64,000 nucleotides of DNA from Mergibacter septicus. Its GTDB lineage: Bacteria > Pseudomonadota > Gammaproteobacteria > Enterobacterales > Pasteurellaceae. Where the stretch lies: the NCBI RefSeq assembly GCF_003265225.1, contig NZ_CP022013.1:1769001-1833000 (forward strand), given 5' to 3'. Both the position numbers and the translations under genes were made by a program. Shown one piece after another: positions 17,854 to 27,152 of this stretch (its first letter is position 1; every line of letters begins with the position of its first letter). The notes beneath the pieces were generated by a model. That model was given only the letters and a program-made list of their open reading frames with translations, was not told the DNA's origin and searched no databases.

Positions 17854-17880
17854 ACCGCTTTACTCTCTAAGTAAAGCGGT
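17854..17880 (+). terminator. Terminator after ppa, made of inverted AAAGCGGT copies
   Basis: ACCGCTTTAC (17854-17863) and GTAAAGCGGT (17871-17880) pair perfectly around a 7-nt loop, followed by ATTTTTTT. The arms contain the 8-mer repeated across the window, as uptake sequences do in the terminators of H. influenzae. Confidence 0.9.
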
Positions 17881-17907
17881 ATTTTTTTATATGAACATCA
17901 ATAAATT

Positions 17908-18636
17908 ATGTTTCAATTTAAGCAATTTACAGTACAAGACGATCGCTGTGCAATGAAAGTTGGCACTGATGGGGTGCTATTAGGGGCGTGGGCAAGGGTT
18001 GAGCAAGCAAAGACAGCCTTAGATTTAGGAACAGGTTCTGGGTTGATCAGTTTAATGTTGGCACAGCGTAATCCTAATTGTCGTTTAGTTGGGGTTGAAC
18101 GAGAAGTTAACGCCTGTATGCAAGCAAGAGAGAATGTTGGATTAACACCTTGGGCGGAACGCATAGAGATAATTCAAGCGGATGTTTTGTTGCCAAACTT
18201 GAAGATGATGTTACCAGTGGCTGGGTTTGATTTGGTTGTGTCGAATCCCCCTTATTTTACCCAAGGGATTGCGTGTCGAGATTTGGCTCGGGATCAAGCA
18301 CGTTATTTAGCCGAAGGGGAACATTCACATTTAACTTGGTTAAAAGTAGCCGAAGGTTGTCTTAATCAGCACGGTTGTATCTGCTTTATTTTACCTTTTG
18401 TTGAAGGAAAACGCTTGTTAGCACAGTTATCACAAACTTCCCTTTATTGTGCAAAAGAGTGTCAAGTTGTCACTAAAGTTGGCAAAGCACCACAAAGGGT
18501 GTTGCTTGAATTTCGCCATAAAAGAGCAACTTTAGATTTAACAACACAAAGGCAACAAATCGTGCTATATGATCAAGCCAATCATTATCACCCTGATGTT
18601 TTGCCAATGTTACAGCCTTTTTATTTAAAACTTTGA
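17908..18636 (+). CDS. trmN6: tRNA1(Val) adenine-37 N6-methyltransferase
   Basis: An S-adenosylmethionine-dependent methyltransferase (YfiC family) that modifies A37 of tRNA1(Val). The 242 residues carry the N-terminal FQFKQFTVQDDRCAMKVGTDGVLLGAW (quoted in part: CAMKVGTDGVLLGAW), the SAM motif LDLGTGSGLISLML and the catalytic NPPY motif in SNPPYFTQG, typical of N6-adenine methylases. It is convergent with pldB, with a 1-bp gap between stop codons and no separate terminator. Confidence 0.92.
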   Translation: MFQFKQFTVQDDRCAMKVGTDGVLLGAWARVEQAKTALDLGTGSGLISLMLAQRNPNCRLVGVEREVNACMQARENVGLTPWAERIEIIQADVLLPNLKMMLPVAGFDLVVSNPPYFTQGIACRDLARDQARYLAEGEHSHLTWLKVAEGCLNQHGCICFILPFVEGKRLLAQLSQTSLYCAKECQVVTKVGKAPQRVLLEFRHKRATLDLTTQRQQIVLYDQANHYHPDVLPMLQPFYLKL

Positions 18637-18637
18637 T

Positions 18638-19588
18638 TTATTGTGTGAAAAAGTGTTGAATTGATTGTAATGCTTTCTCTCGGATAGGATCTTTCTCAAA
18701 TAAAATTTCGTGTTGTGCCTTTGGTAGTTTGTATAATTTTGCTTGTCGGAAAAGTGAGGAAAATTGTTCTATCTTTGTATTCGACACAACTTTATCTTGC
18801 CCTGCCTCTAGAATCAGTAATGGTATTTCTACCTGTTTAATTTTTTGTGGTAATCGATTAAAGGCATTAAAAATTTGGTGGAGCCAAGCAAAAGTAGGCC
18901 CTCCAATGCGTAATTGTGGGAAAGCTTGATAGATACGATTATGCCATTTTATTCTTGTTTTACAGTAACTAAGATGGTTTTTGTGTAAGTTTGCTGGTCG
19001 GTAAGCACCATAGCCAAAAACATAACTTTGACTTTGTCCGAGTAATATTAACAGAGCAACAAGTAATTTATCTCGCCACAGGTGTTTTCGAGGTAAACCA
19101 AAAAGTGGGGCTGACAAAACGGCTTTATCAATATGATGAGGATAGTTAGCTAGGTAAAATGTAGCAATTAATCCTCCCATTGAATGGGCAATGAGGTATT
19201 GGTGTTTATAACTATTTTGATTCACGATATGCTGAATAAGGCAATCTAAATCATCGACATAGAACCTGAATTGGTCGATATATCCTTTTTCTTTATCGGT
19301 TAATAGGCGATCTGAATAGCCCTGTCCTCGATGATCAAACACAAGAATATCGTAGCCAAGCTGGTAAAAATCAAAAGCAATTTCAGTCCATTTTAAGAGA
19401 TTTTCAGCCCTGCCATTAATAAGAATCAAAAGATTATCAGCTGGTTTTGGATGTTGAAAATGACGATATGCTAAGCGGATACCTTTATTACCAGTTAAAT
19501 AATGTAATGGAAAGCGTTCAGCAAAAGGTAAGAGGACTTGGGTAGCGAATTGATTGAAGTGTAGTTCTCGTTCTAATAGTGGTTGCAT
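18638..19588 (-). CDS. pldB: Alpha/beta hydrolase, lysophospholipase L2-like
   Basis: A serine hydrolase resembling PldB, which removes the acyl chain from lysophospholipids at the inner membrane. It shows the alpha/beta-hydrolase sequence VFDHRGQGYSDR, the nucleophile elbow AHSMGGLIA (Ser), and late Asp and His candidates in ILEAGQDKVV and KAQHEILFE. I place the start at 19588 because GGAGAAAG precedes that ATG at good spacing; an in-frame ATG four codons earlier (19600) has no ribosome site. Monoacylglycerol lipase activity is an alternative. Confidence 0.85.
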   Translation of the reverse strand: MQPLLERELHFNQFATQVLLPFAERFPLHYLTGNKGIRLAYRHFQHPKPADNLLILINGRAENLLKWTEIAFDFYQLGYDILVFDHRGQGYSDRLLTDKEKGYIDQFRFYVDDLDCLIQHIVNQNSYKHQYLIAHSMGGLIATFYLANYPHHIDKAVLSAPLFGLPRKHLWRDKLLVALLILLGQSQSYVFGYGAYRPANLHKNHLSYCKTRIKWHNRIYQAFPQLRIGGPTFAWLHQIFNAFNRLPQKIKQVEIPLLILEAGQDKVVSNTKIEQFSSLFRQAKLYKLPKAQHEILFEKDPIREKALQSIQHFFTQ

Positions 19589-19640
19589 TGCTTTCTCCAT
19601 TATATTACTTAGTGGAAGATTCAGGCTGAGTGTAATAAAA

Positions 19641-19664
19641 AACCGAGTACGTTAGTACTCGGTT
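19641..19664 (-). terminator. Terminator of suhB
   Basis: AACCGAGTAC / GTACTCGGTT, a 10-bp stem with a 4-nt loop, followed on the minus strand by TTTTTTATT. It begins 7 bp after the suhB stop. Confidence 0.9.
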
Positions 19665-19670
19665 AATAAA

Positions 19671-20471
19671 TTATTTTAGGTCATCAGATAGACAAGGTTG
19701 AATTGCCATTAAAATTTGTTTTGTTAATCTTGCTGGTGCTGCAACAATATTACCTGATTTTAGATAATTATGTCCGCCAACAAAATCACAGACCAAGCCA
19801 CCTGCTTCACGCACGATCAGATCACCTGCGGCACAATCCCATGGCTTAGTGCCAATTTCAAAATAGCCATCAACACGTGATGCAGCGACATATGCAAGAT
19901 CTAAAGCGGCTGAACCTGTACGGCGGAAATCCGCACAATCTTGGATAAGTGCTTCGACCATTTTCAAATGAGTAGGAATATGACGTTTAGTTTTGAATGG
20001 GAAACCGGTTGCAAGGATAGCACCTTGTAATTCTGTTTTGTTTTCGGTGCGTAAGCGATATTCATTTAATTTTGCACCTTTACCACGTACGGCTGTAAAA
20101 AGTTCATTCCGAATTGGATCATAAATAACGCCAACTTCAGTGATGCCTTTGATTCTAATTGCAATAGATACGGCAAAGTGAGGTAACCCTTTGATGAAGT
20201 TTGTTGTGCCATCTAGTGGATCGATGATCCATTGAATATTACCTTCTTTCCCTTCTAATGCTCCGCTTTCTTCACCGATAATTGTATGATCAGGGTAAGA
20301 TTTACGGATAATTTCTATAATTGCTGTTTCAGCTGCTTTATCAATATTAGTAACAAAGTCATTGGTACTTTTTTCGATAGTTTTTATTTCATCACGGCGT
20401 TCATAACCTTTAGCAATAATATTGCCTGCTTTTCGTGCCGCACGAACTGCGATATTTAACATTGGATTCAT
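19671..20471 (-). CDS. suhB: Inositol-1-monophosphatase family protein SuhB
   Basis: A Mg-dependent phosphatase of 266 residues. In E. coli SuhB also binds RNA polymerase/NusA and takes part in rRNA antitermination. The metal site is complete: GEESG, the signature WIIDPLDGTTNF and WDCAAGDLIVREAGG. The start MNPMLNIAVRAARKAG is typical. It is transcribed divergently from trmJ, the same arrangement as in E. coli. Confidence 0.95.
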   Translation of the reverse strand: MNPMLNIAVRAARKAGNIIAKGYERRDEIKTIEKSTNDFVTNIDKAAETAIIEIIRKSYPDHTIIGEESGALEGKEGNIQWIIDPLDGTTNFIKGLPHFAVSIAIRIKGITEVGVIYDPIRNELFTAVRGKGAKLNEYRLRTENKTELQGAILATGFPFKTKRHIPTHLKMVEALIQDCADFRRTGSAALDLAYVAASRVDGYFEIGTKPWDCAAGDLIVREAGGLVCDFVGGHNYLKSGNIVAAPARLTKQILMAIQPCLSDDLK

Positions 20472-20614
20472 AATGCCACCAGATTTTAAAGAACAGGAAT
20501 AAAAAATTAGCTTAGTATTATAGGCAATTTTAAATTAAATAGCGAGGGCGTTTTATTCTCGTTAAGGGTAACTAATGTTAGAATGATCGCCTTTTTTTCT
20601 AAGTTAATGAGATT

Positions 20615-21358
20615 ATGTTAGATAGAATTAAAATTGTATTAATTGAAACATCACATACAGGGAATATTGGTTCAGCCGCACGAGCGATGAAAACCATGGG
20701 GTTACACCATCTTTGTTTGGTTGCACCGAAAATACTACCAGATCAGCAAGCGATGGCATTATCAGCAGGTGCAACAGATGTTGTTGAGCAGGCTGAAATT
20801 GTCGGCAGTTTTGAAGAAGCAATAGCAGATTGTACTTTGGTTATTGGTACCAGTGCGAGAAGCCGTCATTTTCAAACTACGCAAATTGAACCAAGAAGCT
20901 GTGGTGAACGGGTGGTAGAACAAGCCAATATTGGTGGAAAAGTTGCGGTTGTATTTGGGCGAGAAAGAGTCGGCTTAACCAATGATGAATTATTAAAGTG
21001 CCATTACCATTTGAATATTCCTGCTAATCCAGAATATTCCTCACTCAATTTAGCGATGGCAGTACAATTAGTGAGTTATGAGATTAGAATGGCATGGTTA
21101 TCGTGGCAAAGATCCTCTCAAAAAATGGCAACTATAACACCTGATCCGATTGTTTCGACCGAGCAACTTCCACCTAATCAGAAAGAATTAGAATACTTTT
21201 TTCATCAGACCGAGCAGCTTTATACCGAATTGGGATTTATCCAAAATCCAGTTGTTATGCAAAAGTTAAGACAGCTTTATTTACGTCAACATTTACGCAA
21301 AAATGAATTGAATATTTTGTTAGGTATGTTGACTGCAGTAAAACAGAAAATTCGTTAG
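20615..21358 (+). CDS. trmJ: tRNA (cytidine/uridine-32-2'-O)-methyltransferase
   Basis: A SPOUT-class methyltransferase that 2'-O-methylates position 32 of tRNAs. The 247 residues have the N-terminal VLIETSHTGNIGSAARAMKTMG block (quoted in part: SHTGNIGSAARAMK), the knot motif VVFGRERVGLTNDEL and the SAM loop NPEYSSLNLAMAVQLV. A C-terminal helical extension is present. It lies directly before iscR, as in E. coli, but iscR has its own regulated promoter in the 132-bp gap. Confidence 0.95.
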   Translation: MLDRIKIVLIETSHTGNIGSAARAMKTMGLHHLCLVAPKILPDQQAMALSAGATDVVEQAEIVGSFEEAIADCTLVIGTSARSRHFQTTQIEPRSCGERVVEQANIGGKVAVVFGRERVGLTNDELLKCHYHLNIPANPEYSSLNLAMAVQLVSYEIRMAWLSWQRSSQKMATITPDPIVSTEQLPPNQKELEYFFHQTEQLYTELGFIQNPVVMQKLRQLYLRQHLRKNELNILLGMLTAVKQKIR

Positions 21359-21407
21359 TAAAACCTATCAGAAAGAGTGGTAAAGCTTAGGGATTACAAG
21401 GGGGAGA

Positions 21408-21440
21408 ATACTTGACTAAAATAGTGGGTTATGTGAGAAT
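21408..21440 (+). promoter_or_regulatory. isc operon promoter with overlapping type 1 IscR box
   Basis: Positions 21408-21432 match the type 1 IscR consensus ATASYYGACTRWWWYAGTCRRSTAT at 23 of 25 positions. The box contains the -35 hexamer TTGACT (21412-21417); the -10 GAGAAT follows 17 bp later (21435-21440). Holo-IscR should therefore block RNA polymerase when 2Fe-2S supply is sufficient. Confidence 0.9.
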
Positions 21441-21490
21441 TTATCGTATTGTTTTAGTCTTGGTTTAGCTATTTGTTCAGGAATTTTGGC

Positions 21491-21949
21491 ATGAAATTGA
21501 CTTCAAAAGGGCGTTATGCAGTTACAGCAATGTTAGATATTGCATTAAATTCAGCTCAAGGGCCAGTTACATTATCCGATATTTCTGAACGACAAAAGAT
21601 CTCGCTTTCGTATTTAGAGCAACTATTTGCAAAATTACGCCGTAAAGGCTTGGTACGAAGTGTGAGAGGACCGGGTGGGGGATATCAGCTTGGCTATGAT
21701 AGTGCTGACATTTCTATCGGTATGATAATTCTTGCTGTAAATGAAAATATTATGGCGACAAAATGCCGTGGACATGCCAATTGCCAAGGTGGTGTTCGGT
21801 GCTTAACGCACTCATTATGGGAGCAGTTAAGTGAACGAATTGAAGATTTTTTAAACGGTATTACCGTGGCTGAATTGGTTAATGCACAAAGAGTAAAACA
21901 GAGTTGTAAGCATAACCATAATAACGATTTTAAGGTGATTAATCGTTAA
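21491..21949 (+). CDS. iscR: Iron-sulfur cluster regulator IscR
   Basis: An Rrf2-family repressor/activator of 152 residues that senses Fe-S status. The N-terminal winged helix begins [19 protein letters not shown], which fixes the start at this ATG. The cluster ligands Cys92, Cys98, Cys104 and His107 are all present (KCRGHANC...CLTH), so it should bind a 2Fe-2S cluster. It is the first gene of iscRSUA-hscBA-fdx-iscX, and its own box overlaps the promoter, implying autorepression. Confidence 0.97.
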   Translation: MKLTSKGRYAVTAMLDIALNSAQGPVTLSDISERQKISLSYLEQLFAKLRRKGLVRSVRGPGGGYQLGYDSADISIGMIILAVNENIMATKCRGHANCQGGVRCLTHSLWEQLSERIEDFLNGITVAELVNAQRVKQSCKHNHNNDFKVINR

Positions 21950-21977
21950 GATATCACCATCTTGCTAGGAGTATAAA

Positions 21978-23192
21978 ATGAAACTACCAATTTATTTGGA
22001 TTATTCTGCTACTTGCCCTGTTGATGAACGTGTAGCAAAAAAAATGATGGAATATATGACTTTTAATGGGAATTTTGGTAACCCAGCTTCTCGTTCGCAT
22101 AAGTTTGGTTGGCAAGCAGAAGAAGCGGTGGATATTGCCCGTAACCATATTGCCGATTTAATTGGAGCGGATTCTCGTGAGATTGTTTTTACATCAGGGG
22201 CAACAGAATCTGATAATTTAGCCATTAAAGGTGTAGCTCATTTTTATCAAAATAAAGGCAAGCATATTATTACTTGTAAAACAGAGCATAAAGCAGTATT
22301 AGATACTTGCCGTCAATTAGAGCGAGAAGGTTTTGAAGTCACTTACCTTGCACCAGAATCTGACGGATTAATTGATTTAGAAAAATTAAAAGCAGCAATG
22401 CGTGAAGATACTATTTTAGTATCAATTATGCATGTTAATAATGAAATTGGTGTTATTCAAGATATTGAAAAGATTGGTGAAATTTGCCGTGAACGGAAAA
22501 TTATTTTCCACGTTGATGCGACCCAATCAGTGGGTAAATTACCAATTAATTTAGCTGAATTAAAAGTTGATTTAATGTCAATGTCTGCTCATAAATTATA
22601 CGGACCTAAAGGTATCGGGGCATTATATGTTCGCCGTAAACCAAGAGTACGTTTAGAAGCTTTAATTCACGGTGGCGGCCATGAAAGAGGTATGCGTTCT
22701 GGTACCTTGGCGGTGCATCAAATTGTAGGTATGGGTGAAGCATACCGTATTTGTAAAGAAGAAATGGCAACTGAAATGCCACGTTTAACTGCTTTACGTG
22801 ATCGTTTATATAACGGATTAAAAGATATTGAAGAAGTTTATGTCAATGGTTCTTTAGAGCATCGTATTGGTAGTAACTTAAATATTAGCTTTAATTATGT
22901 AGAAGGCGAATCGTTAATGATGTCTTTACGTGATATTGCAGTATCATCAGGATCGGCTTGTACTTCTGCAAGTTTAGAACCTTCTTATGTTTTACGTGCT
23001 TTAGGATTAAATGATGAATTGGCACATAGTTCAATTCGTTTCAGCGTTGGACGTTATACCACCGAAGAAGAAATTGATTATACGATTGAATTAGTCAAAA
23101 AAGCGGTAAACAAATTACGTGATTTATCGCCACTTTGGGATATGTACAAAGAAGGGATTGATTTCAATACTGTTGAATGGACGGCTCATTAA
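21978..23192 (+). CDS. iscS: Cysteine desulfurase IscS
   Basis: A PLP enzyme that takes sulfur from cysteine for Fe-S clusters and for tRNA thiolation. The 404 residues match E. coli IscS. The PLP lysine is in [11 protein letters not shown], and the mobile catalytic cysteine, residue 328, is in [14 protein letters not shown]. The [14 protein letters not shown] and VDATQSVGK cofactor segments are intact. The C-terminal VEWTAH is the conserved IscU-interacting tail. AGGAG precedes the start. Second gene of the isc operon. Confidence 0.98.
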   Translation: MKLPIYLDYSATCPVDERVAKKMMEYMTFNGNFGNPASRSHKFGWQAEEAVDIARNHIADLIGADSREIVFTSGATESDNLAIKGVAHFYQNKGKHIITCKTEHKAVLDTCRQLEREGFEVTYLAPESDGLIDLEKLKAAMREDTILVSIMHVNNEIGVIQDIEKIGEICRERKIIFHVDATQSVGKLPINLAELKVDLMSMSAHKLYGPKGIGALYVRRKPRVRLEALIHGGGHERGMRSGTLAVHQIVGMGEAYRICKEEMATEMPRLTALRDRLYNGLKDIEEVYVNGSLEHRIGSNLNISFNYVEGESLMMSLRDIAVSSGSACTSASLEPSYVLRALGLNDELAHSSIRFSVGRYTTEEEIDYTIELVKKAVNKLRDLSPLWDMYKEGIDFNTVEWTAH

Positions 23193-23213
23193 TAGGTAGC
23201 AAAGGAGTATATA

Positions 23214-23597
23214 ATGGCTTATAGTGAAAAAGTGATTGATCATTATGAAAACCCACGTAATGTAGGATCATTTGATAAAAAAGATCCAACTGTTGGTAGT
23301 GGAATGGTGGGTGCCCCTGCTTGTGGTGATGTAATGCAACTACAAATTAAAGTTAATGATGACGGTATTATTGAAGATGCTAAATTTAAAACTTACGGTT
23401 GTGGTTCAGCAATTGCCTCAAGTTCGTTAATTACTGAATGGGTAAAAGGTAAATCGTTAGATGAAGCACAAGCAATCAAAAATAGTGATATTGCGGCAGA
23501 ACTAGAATTACCACCAGTAAAAGTACACTGTTCAATTCTTGCGGAAGATGCGATTAAAGCAGCGATTGCAGATTATAAAGCAAAAAAACAGAAATAA
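23214..23597 (+). CDS. iscU: Iron-sulfur cluster scaffold IscU
   Basis: The scaffold on which 2Fe-2S clusters are assembled before HscA/HscB-driven transfer. It has 127 residues, with the three ligand cysteines in GAPACGD, YGCGSA and KVHCSILAEDA, and the HscA-recognition LPPVK motif just before the last cysteine (ELPPVKVHC). It lies 21 bp after iscS with an AAAGGAG ribosome site. A hairpin follows, before iscA. Confidence 0.98.
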   Translation: MAYSEKVIDHYENPRNVGSFDKKDPTVGSGMVGAPACGDVMQLQIKVNDDGIIEDAKFKTYGCGSAIASSSLITEWVKGKSLDEAQAIKNSDIAAELELPPVKVHCSILAEDAIKAAIADYKAKKQK

Positions 23598-23605
23598 TTG
23601 AATCT

Positions 23606-23635
23606 CCCTTTCTAGCTTATAAGAGTTAGAAAGGG
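23606..23635 (+). terminator. Intra-operon hairpin between iscU and iscA
   Basis: CCCTTTCTA / TAGAAAGGG, a 9-bp stem with a 12-nt loop, 8 bp after the iscU stop. It is followed by only TTT, so it is more likely a partial terminator or mRNA-stability element tuning iscA and the genes after it than a full stop. Confidence 0.5.
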
Positions 23636-23655
23636 TTTCTATTATCGGGAGAATT

Positions 23656-23979
23656 ATGGCGATTACATTAACTGAAAGTGCAGCAACACGGGTGCAACAT
23701 TTTTTGCAAAATCGAGGCAAAGGTATTGGTTTACGTTTAGGCGTAAAAACATCAGGTTGTTCAGGTTTAGCTTATGTTCTTGAATTTGTTGATGAGTTGA
23801 ATGAAGATGATCAAGTTTTTGAACAGTATGATGTTAAGATTATTGTTGATGCTAAAAGTTTAGTCTATTTAGATGGTACACAATTAGATTTTGTCAAAGA
23901 AGGTTTAAACGAAGGGTTTAAATTTACCAATCCAAATGTAAAAGAAGAATGCGGTTGTGGTGAAAGTTTCCACGTTTAA
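23656..23979 (+). CDS. iscA: A-type iron-sulfur carrier IscA
   Basis: A 107-residue A-type carrier that delivers Fe-S clusters to target proteins. The three conserved cysteines are in [13 protein letters not shown] and the C-terminal [16 protein letters not shown] precedes the ATG. It could be confused with ErpA, but its place between iscU and hscB settles the identity. Confidence 0.97.
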   Translation: MAITLTESAATRVQHFLQNRGKGIGLRLGVKTSGCSGLAYVLEFVDELNEDDQVFEQYDVKIIVDAKSLVYLDGTQLDFVKEGLNEGFKFTNPNVKEECGCGESFHV

Positions 23980-24027
23980 TTTTAGCCTTTCGAATTAAAT
24001 TTGCTTACCTAAGAGAATGTTTAAATT

Positions 24028-24558
24028 ATGCAAACCCCCTTTGATATTTTTGAACTGGCTGTTGAGTTTGATCTGAATCTTGAACAACTATCACAACGTT
24101 ACCTTGCTTTACAGAAAAATTTACATCCAGATAATTTTACGGCAACAGATGAACAACAACAACGTTTAGCATTACAACGTTCTTCACAAATTAATGATGC
24201 TTATCAAATCTTAAAAGATCCGATATCCCGAGCAGAAGCGATTTTAGCAATAGGTACGCAACAAGCGGTGGCTACTGAACAGACTAATCAGGATCTCACT
24301 TTTTTGATGCAACAAATGGCTTGGCGAGAGCAGTTAGAAGCGTTAGAACAGCAAGCACAATCAACGGATATATCAGCAGAGTTAAATAGTTTGCAACAAG
24401 ACGTGGAAGAATTACAACAACAACAAACAGAACAATTACGTTTGCAATTAGCTCAGAAACAGTGGGAAACTGTTAAACAAATTATAGATAGATTAAAATT
24501 TATTAAAAAATTGCAACAAGAAATAGAACGCTTAGAAGAAAAATTGTTCGATTTCTAA
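24028..24558 (+). CDS. hscB: Fe-S cluster co-chaperone HscB
   Basis: A J-domain co-chaperone of 176 residues that brings IscU to HscA and stimulates its ATPase. The HPD motif is in LHPDNFT near residue 34, and the C-terminal domain is a Gln- and Glu-rich helical bundle, as expected for IscU binding. No strong ribosome site is visible, so translation may depend on upstream genes. It contains ACAAGCGGT near 24261, a single copy of the Apl-type uptake core. Confidence 0.95.
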   Translation: MQTPFDIFELAVEFDLNLEQLSQRYLALQKNLHPDNFTATDEQQQRLALQRSSQINDAYQILKDPISRAEAILAIGTQQAVATEQTNQDLTFLMQQMAWREQLEALEQQAQSTDISAELNSLQQDVEELQQQQTEQLRLQLAQKQWETVKQIIDRLKFIKKLQQEIERLEEKLFDF

Positions 24559-24574
24559 ATAAATGGAATAAATT

Positions 24575-26437
24575 ATGGCATTACTACAAATAGCAGAACC
24601 GGGTAAGAGTGCTGCTCCTCATCAACATCGTTTAGCGGTAGGTATTGATTTAGGCACTACAAATTCGTTGGTTGCTAGTGTACAAAGTGGCAGTAGTCAA
24701 ATTTTACTTGATGAACAAAATCAAGTATTAACGCCTTCAATAGTTCATTATGCTGAAAATCAGGTTTTAGTTGGTAAGCTCGCAGCAGAGAAAGCGGTCA
24801 TCGATCCGCAAAATACTGTTATTTCCGTGAAACGTTTAATTGGACGTAGTTTAGCTGATATTACACAACGCTACCCTCATTTACCTTATCAACTCCAAGC
24901 TAGTGAAAATGGTTTACCGCTATTATCTACCCCTCAAGGCTTACGTAGTCCAATCGAAGTATCGGCAGATATTCTTAAACATCTAGCAAGTTTTGCTGAA
25001 AAACGTCTAGGAGGAGAATTAGTCGGTTGTGTGATTACTGTGCCTGCATATTTTGATGATGCTCAACGTCAAAGCACCAAAGATGCGGCTCGTTTAGCTG
25101 GATTAAATGTTTTACGCTTATTAAATGAACCAACCGCAGCAGCAATCGCTTATGGTTTAGATAGTGGGCAAGAAGGGGTAATCGCAGTTTATGACTTAGG
25201 TGGTGGTACTTTTGATATTTCCATTTTACGTTTAAACAAAGGCGTTTTTGAAGTTTTAGCGACTGGTGGTGATACTGCATTAGGTGGTGATGATTTTGAT
25301 CATTTATTAGCTGATTATATTGTTGAACAAACGCAAAAAGCACCTCAAGATTCGCAACAAAAACGCCAGTTATTAGAGTTAGCGATTCAAACTAAAATTC
25401 AATTATCTCAACAAGCTTCTTGTGAGATTGAGTGGCAAGGATCTAAAGTTATTGTTACTCAAGAGCAATTTAATTTATTAATTCAGCCGTTGGTTAAACG
25501 TTCATTAATGGCATGTCGGCGAGCATTGAAAGATGCAGGGGTTAGTTTAGAAGAAGTGGTTGCAACTGTGATGGTCGGTGGTTCAACCCGTGTGCCTTTT
25601 GTACGTCAGCAAGTTGCTACTTTTTTTGGTAAAGCACCATTGACAAGTATTGATCCCGATAAAGTTGTAGCGTTAGGAGCAGCAATTCAAGCGGATATTC
25701 TAGTTGGTAATAAACCTGACAGTGATATGTTATTACTTGATGTTATTCCTCTTTCATTAGGGATTGAGACGATGGGAGGATTAGTTGAGAAAATTATTCC
25801 ACGGAATACGACTATTCCAGTAGCCAGAGCACAGGAGTTTACCACCTTTAAAGATGGTCAAACTGCAATGTCTGTACATATCGTGCAAGGAGAGCGAGAA
25901 CTGGTGGCAGATTGTCGTTCATTAGCTCGCTTTAGTTTACGTGGTATTCCACCAATGGTTGCGGGTGCGGCACATATCCGTGTTACATATCAAGTTGATG
26001 CTGATGGGCTATTGAGTGTAACTGCAATGGAAAAATCAACTGGCATACAATCTTCAATTCAAGTTAAACCTTCTTATGGTTTAACCGATGAAGAAATTAG
26101 CCAAATGATCCAATCCTCATTGCAGAATGCAAAAACAGACATGCAAGCAAGAGAGTTAGCCGAGCAACGAGTTGAAGCAGATCGGGTATTGGAAAGCGTA
26201 AGATCAGCGTTAGCGGCTGACCAACAATTATTAACAGAGCAGGAACGGCAAGTTGTTGATCGTGCGTTAAACCATTTAGAACAGACTAAACAGCAAGGAA
26301 CAAGCAGCCAAATTATGCTTGCGATTAAAGAGGTAGATCTTGCGACAAGAGAGTTTGCAGCTCGGCGAATGGATCAATCTATTAAGAAAGCCTTATCCGG
26401 GCAATCGCTAGAACAATTAGAAACAACGTCTAAATAG
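24575..26437 (+). CDS. hscA: Fe-S assembly chaperone HscA
   Basis: A specialised Hsp70 of 620 residues that uses ATP to release clusters from IscU. The nucleotide-binding domain shows [14 protein letters not shown], the second phosphate loop [12 protein letters not shown], and [10 protein letters not shown]. The substrate-binding domain and C-terminal helical lid are complete. It starts 16 bp after hscB and is followed 15 bp later by fdx. DnaK is excluded by the operon context and the HscA-type N-terminal extension. Confidence 0.97.
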   Translation: MALLQIAEPGKSAAPHQHRLAVGIDLGTTNSLVASVQSGSSQILLDEQNQVLTPSIVHYAENQVLVGKLAAEKAVIDPQNTVISVKRLIGRSLADITQRYPHLPYQLQASENGLPLLSTPQGLRSPIEVSADILKHLASFAEKRLGGELVGCVITVPAYFDDAQRQSTKDAARLAGLNVLRLLNEPTAAAIAYGLDSGQEGVIAVYDLGGGTFDISILRLNKGVFEVLATGGDTALGGDDFDHLLADYIVEQTQKAPQDSQQKRQLLELAIQTKIQLSQQASCEIEWQGSKVIVTQEQFNLLIQPLVKRSLMACRRALKDAGVSLEEVVATVMVGGSTRVPFVRQQVATFFGKAPLTSIDPDKVVALGAAIQADILVGNKPDSDMLLLDVIPLSLGIETMGGLVEKIIPRNTTIPVARAQEFTTFKDGQTAMSVHIVQGERELVADCRSLARFSLRGIPPMVAGAAHIRVTYQVDADGLLSVTAMEKSTGIQSSIQVKPSYGLTDEEISQMIQSSLQNAKTDMQARELAEQRVEADRVLESVRSALAADQQLLTEQERQVVDRALNHLEQTKQQGTSSQIMLAIKEVDLATREFAARRMDQSIKKALSGQSLEQLETTSK

Positions 26438-26452
26438 AGTAAGGAAAGAATT

Positions 26453-26791
26453 ATGCCTAAAATTGTATTTTTACCAAATACTGAACTTTGTCCAGAAGGA
26501 ATGGTTGTTGAAGCTGAAACTGGAGAAAGTATTCTTGATGCAGCATTACGCTCAGGAATAGAAATTGAACATGCTTGTGAAAAATCTTGTGCTTGTACCA
26601 CTTGCCATGTTGTTGTACGGGAAGGATTTGATTCTTTGAATGATAGCACAGATTTAGAAGATGATATGTTAGATAAAGCTTGGGGATTAGAAGTGGATAG
26701 CCGCTTAAGCTGTCAAGCAATAGTAGGTGATGAAGACCTAGTTGTTGATATTCCTCGTTATACAGTGAATCATGCTCGAGAAGAACATTAA
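26453..26791 (+). CDS. fdx: 2Fe-2S ferredoxin of the isc operon
   Basis: An adrenodoxin-type ferredoxin of 112 residues that supplies electrons for cluster assembly. The ligands are in EHACEKSCACTTCHV, with the fourth cysteine in RLSCQAI. The hydrophobic core and acidic surface (DSTDLEDDMLDK) that bind IscS/IscU are present. AAGGAAAG precedes the start. Confidence 0.97.
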   Translation: MPKIVFLPNTELCPEGMVVEAETGESILDAALRSGIEIEHACEKSCACTTCHVVVREGFDSLNDSTDLEDDMLDKAWGLEVDSRLSCQAIVGDEDLVVDIPRYTVNHAREEH

Positions 26792-26803
26792 AAGGAAACA
26801 AAA

Positions 26804-27001
26804 ATGAAATGGCAAGATAGTCAGCAAATTGCGGAAGAACTTTATGATAAGTTTCCTGATTTAGATCCAAAAACGGTGAGGTTTACTGATCTACATCGTT
26901 GGATTTGTGAATTAGAAGGGTTTGATGATGACCCAGAAAAATCAAATGAAAAAATCTTAGAAGCAATTTTGTTGTGTTGGTTAGATGAATTTGATGATTA
27001 A
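26804..27001 (+). CDS. iscX: Fe-S assembly protein IscX
   Basis: A small acidic protein of 65 residues that binds IscS and iron and modulates desulfurase activity. The conserved sequence [22 protein letters not shown] is quoted in part ([13 protein letters not shown]); [16 protein letters not shown] and the acidic C-terminus are also typical. Last gene of the isc operon; a strong terminator follows. Confidence 0.96.
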   Translation: MKWQDSQQIAEELYDKFPDLDPKTVRFTDLHRWICELEGFDDDPEKSNEKILEAILLCWLDEFDD

Positions 27002-27021
27002 TCTAAACTAATATTTCAACT

Positions 27022-27053
27022 AAAAAGACTGAATATTATTATTCAGTCTTTTT
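27022..27053 (+). terminator. Terminator of the isc operon
   Basis: AAAAAGACTGAATA / TATTCAGTCTTTTT, a 14-bp perfect stem with a 4-nt loop ending in T5, 20 bp after iscX. Confidence 0.92.
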
Positions 27054-27152
27054 AGTTTGATGGAAAAATAAATAAAGAATTTAAAATATTTATTAGATAA
27101 AAGAAAACCTATATCCTAAAATAATATTAAGATATAGGCATATAAATTTAAA

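Noticed and set aside
26457-26870. 137-codon open frame on the minus strand across fdx and iscX
   Set aside because: The opposite strand codes for two intact isc proteins; the antisense product is low-complexity and has no family resemblance.
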